Shown: positions 30,512 through 33,075 of the stretch, in pieces | Layout of the letters: each line of letters starts with the position of its first letter | Position numbering within the stretch: the first letter of the stretch is position 1 | Assembly (NCBI RefSeq): GCF_022288725.1 | Contig: NZ_JAKNTA010000024.1 | Span: 1 to 33,075 of the forward strand | Reading direction: 5' to 3' | Source of the DNA: Kitasatospora sp. A2-31 | GTDB taxonomy: Bacteria > Actinomycetota > Actinomycetes > Streptomycetales > Streptomycetaceae | DNA length: 33,075 bases | Notes under the pieces: model-generated | What the model was told of the DNA's origin: nothing | Seen by the model: only the letters and a program-made list of their open reading frames with translations | Database searches by the model: none | Position numbers and translations under genes: made by a program

Positions 30512-32368
30512 ATGACTGAGCACGCCGCATCCCCCCGCCGCGGGGACACCCCGGCCGCCCACGCTCCCGCTCCCCAGCACGTCGTCGAGACCATGACCGG
30601 CGCCCAGTCGCTCATCCGCTCGCTCGAGGCCGTGGGCGCGGACACCGTCTTCGGCATCCCGGGCGGGGCCATCCTTCCCGCGTACGACCCGCTGATGGAC
30701 TCGTCCAAGGTGCGCCACATCCTGGTCCGCCACGAGCAGGGCGCCGGCCACGCCGCCACCGGATACGCCCAGGCCACCGGCAAGGTGGGCGTCTGCATGG
30801 CCACCTCCGGCCCGGGCGCGACCAACCTGGTGACCCCGATCGCCGACGCCTACATGGACTCGGTGCCGGTCGTCGCCATCACCGGCCAGGTCGCCTCCAA
30901 GGCGATCGGCACGGACGCCTTCCAGGAGGCGGACATCTGCGGCATCACCATGCCGATCACCAAGCACAACTTCCTGGTCACCGACCCGGCGGAGATCCCG
31001 CGCGTGATCACCGAGGCCTTCCACATCGCCGCCACCGGCCGCCCCGGCCCGGTCCTGGTCGACATCGCCAAGGACGCCCTGCAGGCCACCACAACCTTCC
31101 GCTGGCCGGCCGAGACCTCGCTGCCCGGCTACCGCCCGGTCACCAAGCCGCACGCCAAGCAGATCCGCGAGGCCGCGAAGATGCTGGTGAGCGCCAGGCG
31201 CCCGGTGCTGTACGTCGGCGGCGGTGTGATCAAGGCGCACGCCACGGCCGAGCTGCGCATCCTCGCCGAGCTGACCGGCGCCCCGGTGGTCACCACGCTG
31301 ATGGCGCTCGGCGCCTTCCCGGACAGCCACCCGCAGCACCTGGGCATGCCCGGCATGCACGGCAGCGTCCCCGCGGTCACCGCGCTGCAGAAGTCGGACC
31401 TGCTGTTCACCCTGGGCGCCCGCTTCGACGACCGCGTCACCGGCAAGCTGGACAGCTTCGCCCCGTACGCCAAGGTCGTCCACGCGGACATCGACCCGGC
31501 CGAGATCGGCAAGAACCGCCCGGCGGACGTGCCGATCGTCGGCGACGCCCGGGAGGTCCTGGCCGACCTGATCGTCGCCGTCCAGGCCGAGTTCGACGCC
31601 GGCCACAAGGCCGACTACGCCGACTGGTGGACCAAGCTCAACGAGTGGAAGAAGACCTACCCGCTGGGCTACGAGCCGGCTCCGGCCGGGCAGCTCTCCC
31701 CGCAGCAGGTCATCGAGCGGATCGGCAAGCTGGTCGGCCCGGACGCGATCTACGCCGCGGGCGTCGGCCAGCACCAGATGTGGAGCTCGCAGTTCATCCA
31801 GTTCGAGAAGCCGGGCACCTGGCTCAACTCTGGCGGCGCGGGGACCATGGGCTACGCCGTCCCGGCCGCGATGGGCGCCAAGGCGGGCCTGCCGGAGACC
31901 GCGGTCTGGGCGATCGACGGCGACGGCTGCTTCCAGATGACCAACCAGGAGCTGGTCACCTGCGCCCTGAACGGCATCCCGATCAAGGTCGCGGTCATCA
32001 ACAACGGCTCGCTGGGCATGGTCCGCCAGTGGCAGACCCTCTTCTACAACCAGCGCTACTCCAACACGGTGCTGCACGCCGGCCCGGACCACGACGGTGT
32101 CGAACCGCCGGTCCAGGGCGGCACCAGGATCCCGGACTTCGTGATGCTCGCGGAGGCGATGGGCTGCGTCGGCCTGCGCTGCGAGCGCCCCGAGGACCTC
32201 GACGCGGTCATCAAGCAGGCGATGGAGATCGAGGACCGCCCGGTGGTCATCGACTTCATCGTCCACCAGGACGCCATGGTCTGGCCGATGGTCGCGGCCG
32301 GCACCAGCAACGACGAGATCCAGTTCGCCAAGGGCGTCCGGCCCGACTTCGGCGACGACACCGACTGA
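30512..32368 (+). CDS. ilvB: Acetolactate synthase large (catalytic) subunit
   Basis: This thiamine-diphosphate enzyme of 618 residues condenses pyruvate with pyruvate or 2-ketobutyrate in the first common step of Ile, Val and Leu synthesis. The catalytic Glu75 is in VRHEQGAGHAATGYA, and the diphosphate site is the GDGCFQMTNQEL segment near residue 470 ending in INN. A FAD-binding middle domain is present, as usual. About 25 unconserved residues precede the first conserved block (TGAQSLIRSLEAVGADTVFG). The ATG at 30512 follows a modest ACAGG site. It is under the attenuator upstream and is followed by ilvN. Confidence 0.98.
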   Translation: MTEHAASPRRGDTPAAHAPAPQHVVETMTGAQSLIRSLEAVGADTVFGIPGGAILPAYDPLMDSSKVRHILVRHEQGAGHAATGYAQATGKVGVCMATSGPGATNLVTPIADAYMDSVPVVAITGQVASKAIGTDAFQEADICGITMPITKHNFLVTDPAEIPRVITEAFHIAATGRPGPVLVDIAKDALQATTTFRWPAETSLPGYRPVTKPHAKQIREAAKMLVSARRPVLYVGGGVIKAHATAELRILAELTGAPVVTTLMALGAFPDSHPQHLGMPGMHGSVPAVTALQKSDLLFTLGARFDDRVTGKLDSFAPYAKVVHADIDPAEIGKNRPADVPIVGDAREVLADLIVAVQAEFDAGHKADYADWWTKLNEWKKTYPLGYEPAPAGQLSPQQVIERIGKLVGPDAIYAAGVGQHQMWSSQFIQFEKPGTWLNSGGAGTMGYAVPAAMGAKAGLPETAVWAIDGDGCFQMTNQELVTCALNGIPIKVAVINNGSLGMVRQWQTLFYNQRYSNTVLHAGPDHDGVEPPVQGGTRIPDFVMLAEAMGCVGLRCERPEDLDAVIKQAMEIEDRPVVIDFIVHQDAMVWPMVAAGTSNDEIQFAKGVRPDFGDDTD

Positions 32369-32474
32369 CGGCCCGCCCTTCCCCAGCCTCTGGCCGGGGG
32401 CACCCCCAGGCCCGCCGCCACCCCGCTCACGACCGGCTCGCCGGACCCCCTAGCGACCGAGGAAACAGAGACAC
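32369..32474 (+). other. ilvB-ilvN spacer with a GC-rich repeat-like hairpin
   Basis: The 106-bp spacer holds CCCCAGCC (32383-32390) against GGCCGGGG, with TCT between and one A/C mismatch, followed directly by GGGGGCACCCCC. I recall very similar CCCCAGCC...GGGGGCACCCCCAG elements scattered between genes in Streptomyces genomes. It may be a dispersed repeat or mRNA-processing hairpin. Coordinates of the arms are approximate. Confidence 0.4.
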
Positions 32475-32999
32475 ATGTCCAAGCACACCCTCTCCGTCCT
32501 GGTCGAGAACAAGCCCGGCGTGCTCGCCCGCATCGCCTCGCTGTTCTCCCGTCGGGGCTTCAACATCGACTCCCTCGCCGTCGGCCCGACGGAGCATCCG
32601 GACGTGTCCCGGATGACCATCGTGGTCAACGTCGAGGACCTTCCGCTGGAACAGGTCACGAAGCAGCTCAACAAGCTCGTCAACGTGATAAAGATCGTCG
32701 AGCTCGACCAGGCCGCTGCGATCCAGCGGGAACTGGTCCTGGTGAAGGTCCGCGCCGACAACGAGACCCGGTCGCAGATCGTCGAGATCGTCCAGCTGTT
32801 CCGCGCCAAGACGGTCGACGTGTCCCCGGACGCGGTGACCATCGAGGCCACCGGCAGCTCGGACAAGCTGGAGGCGATGCTCCGGATGCTGGAGCCGTAC
32901 GGCATCAAGGAGCTGGTCCAGTCCGGCCTGGTCGCCATCGGGCGCGGCGCCCGGTCGATCACCGACCGCTCGCTGCGCGCCCTCGACCGCAGCGCGTGA
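32475..32999 (+). CDS. ilvN: Acetolactate synthase small (regulatory) subunit
   Basis: This 174-residue subunit activates IlvB and confers feedback inhibition, usually by valine. The N-terminal ACT domain reads HTLSVLVENKPGVLARIASL, then FNIDSLAVGPTE. The C-terminal domain includes ELVLVKVRADNETRSQIVEI and VTIEATGSSDKLEAMLRMLEPYGI. Length is normal, and the gene is also called ilvH in some genomes. ATG 32475 follows GAGGAAAC. The remaining 76 bases of the window contain no gene start that I can support; ilvC is expected further downstream. Confidence 0.97.
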   Translation: MSKHTLSVLVENKPGVLARIASLFSRRGFNIDSLAVGPTEHPDVSRMTIVVNVEDLPLEQVTKQLNKLVNVIKIVELDQAAAIQRELVLVKVRADNETRSQIVEIVQLFRAKTVDVSPDAVTIEATGSSDKLEAMLRMLEPYGIKELVQSGLVAIGRGARSITDRSLRALDRSA

Positions 33000-33075
33000 C
33001 CCGGGGACGGCGCGCCCACCACCGGCGTGACCAGCGCCGACGCGCGCCGTCTCACCCCCTGAAGCACTGCCCCAC

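Noticed and set aside
27070..30825. Very long open frame on the minus strand opposite the PAS-GGDEF gene and ilvB
   Set aside because: It is an antisense shadow typical of high-G+C DNA. Its translation is low-complexity Gly/Ala/Arg/Val/Gln sequence without domains, while the plus-strand proteins are clearly real.

Overview
The window is chromosomal DNA of very high G+C from a Streptomyces- or Kitasatospora-type actinomycete. The evidence is the codon use, frequent GTG starts, start/stop overlaps of the GTGA type, two cyclic-di-GMP proteins, a large ATPase-LuxR regulator, and a gene order (mnmA, methionine-synthase-like, ligA, GGDEF/EAL, gatC, gatA, small gene, gatB, LuxR, GGDEF/EAL, ilvB, ilvN). 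From memory this order matches the S. coelicolor SCO548x-SCO5513 neighbourhood; no alignment was run.

Layout. 1-2953: end of an oligopeptide ABC transporter operon (permease fragment and two ATPases), closed by a large hairpin. 3104-4457: a TRIC/UPF0126 membrane protein and a convergent IclR regulator that overlap at their 3' ends. 4844-7212: sulfur-transfer pair, cysteine desulfurase then mnmA (tRNA 2-thiouridylase). 7202-12072: accessory segment, partly of lower G+C. A leftward operon encodes a RsbW-like ATPase, a 51-residue one-TM protein, a 24-residue Pro/basic peptide, a 44-residue Lys-rich peptide and a PIMT-type methyltransferase. A divergent rightward operon encodes an XRE regulator, an HD hydrolase and a NUDIX hydrolase. 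A small peptidase-inhibitor-I36-like gene follows. 12262-16983: LOG-family protein, SDR oxidoreductase, methionine-synthase-like protein and NAD-dependent DNA ligase. 17293-19257: membrane GGDEF-EAL protein. 19443-23076: gatC, gatA, a small membrane gene and gatB, with a four-copy 37-bp tandem repeat grown from the gatB 3' end. 23442-26776: a 52-residue basic protein and a large LuxR-family ATPase regulator. 27151-30180: PAS-GGDEF protein with a degenerate EAL domain. 30214-32999: ilv leader peptide and attenuator, ilvB and ilvN.

The best candidate for an under-described system is the leftward operon at 7202-9302. A 44-residue, strongly basic, Asp-containing peptide ends in a 4-bp GTGA overlap with a methyltransferase that joins a PIMT core to a long C-terminal extension. 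This is the layout of the imiditide class of RiPPs, in which a PIMT homologue methylates an Asp of a linear precursor and the ester collapses to an aspartimide. The 24-residue Pro/Arg/Lys peptide just upstream, the coupled small membrane protein and the anti-sigma-like ATPase may be part of the same locus. All of these small genes were read directly from the nucleotide sequence, and all functional statements about them are inference.

No tRNA, rRNA, insertion sequence, integrase or CRISPR array was seen.
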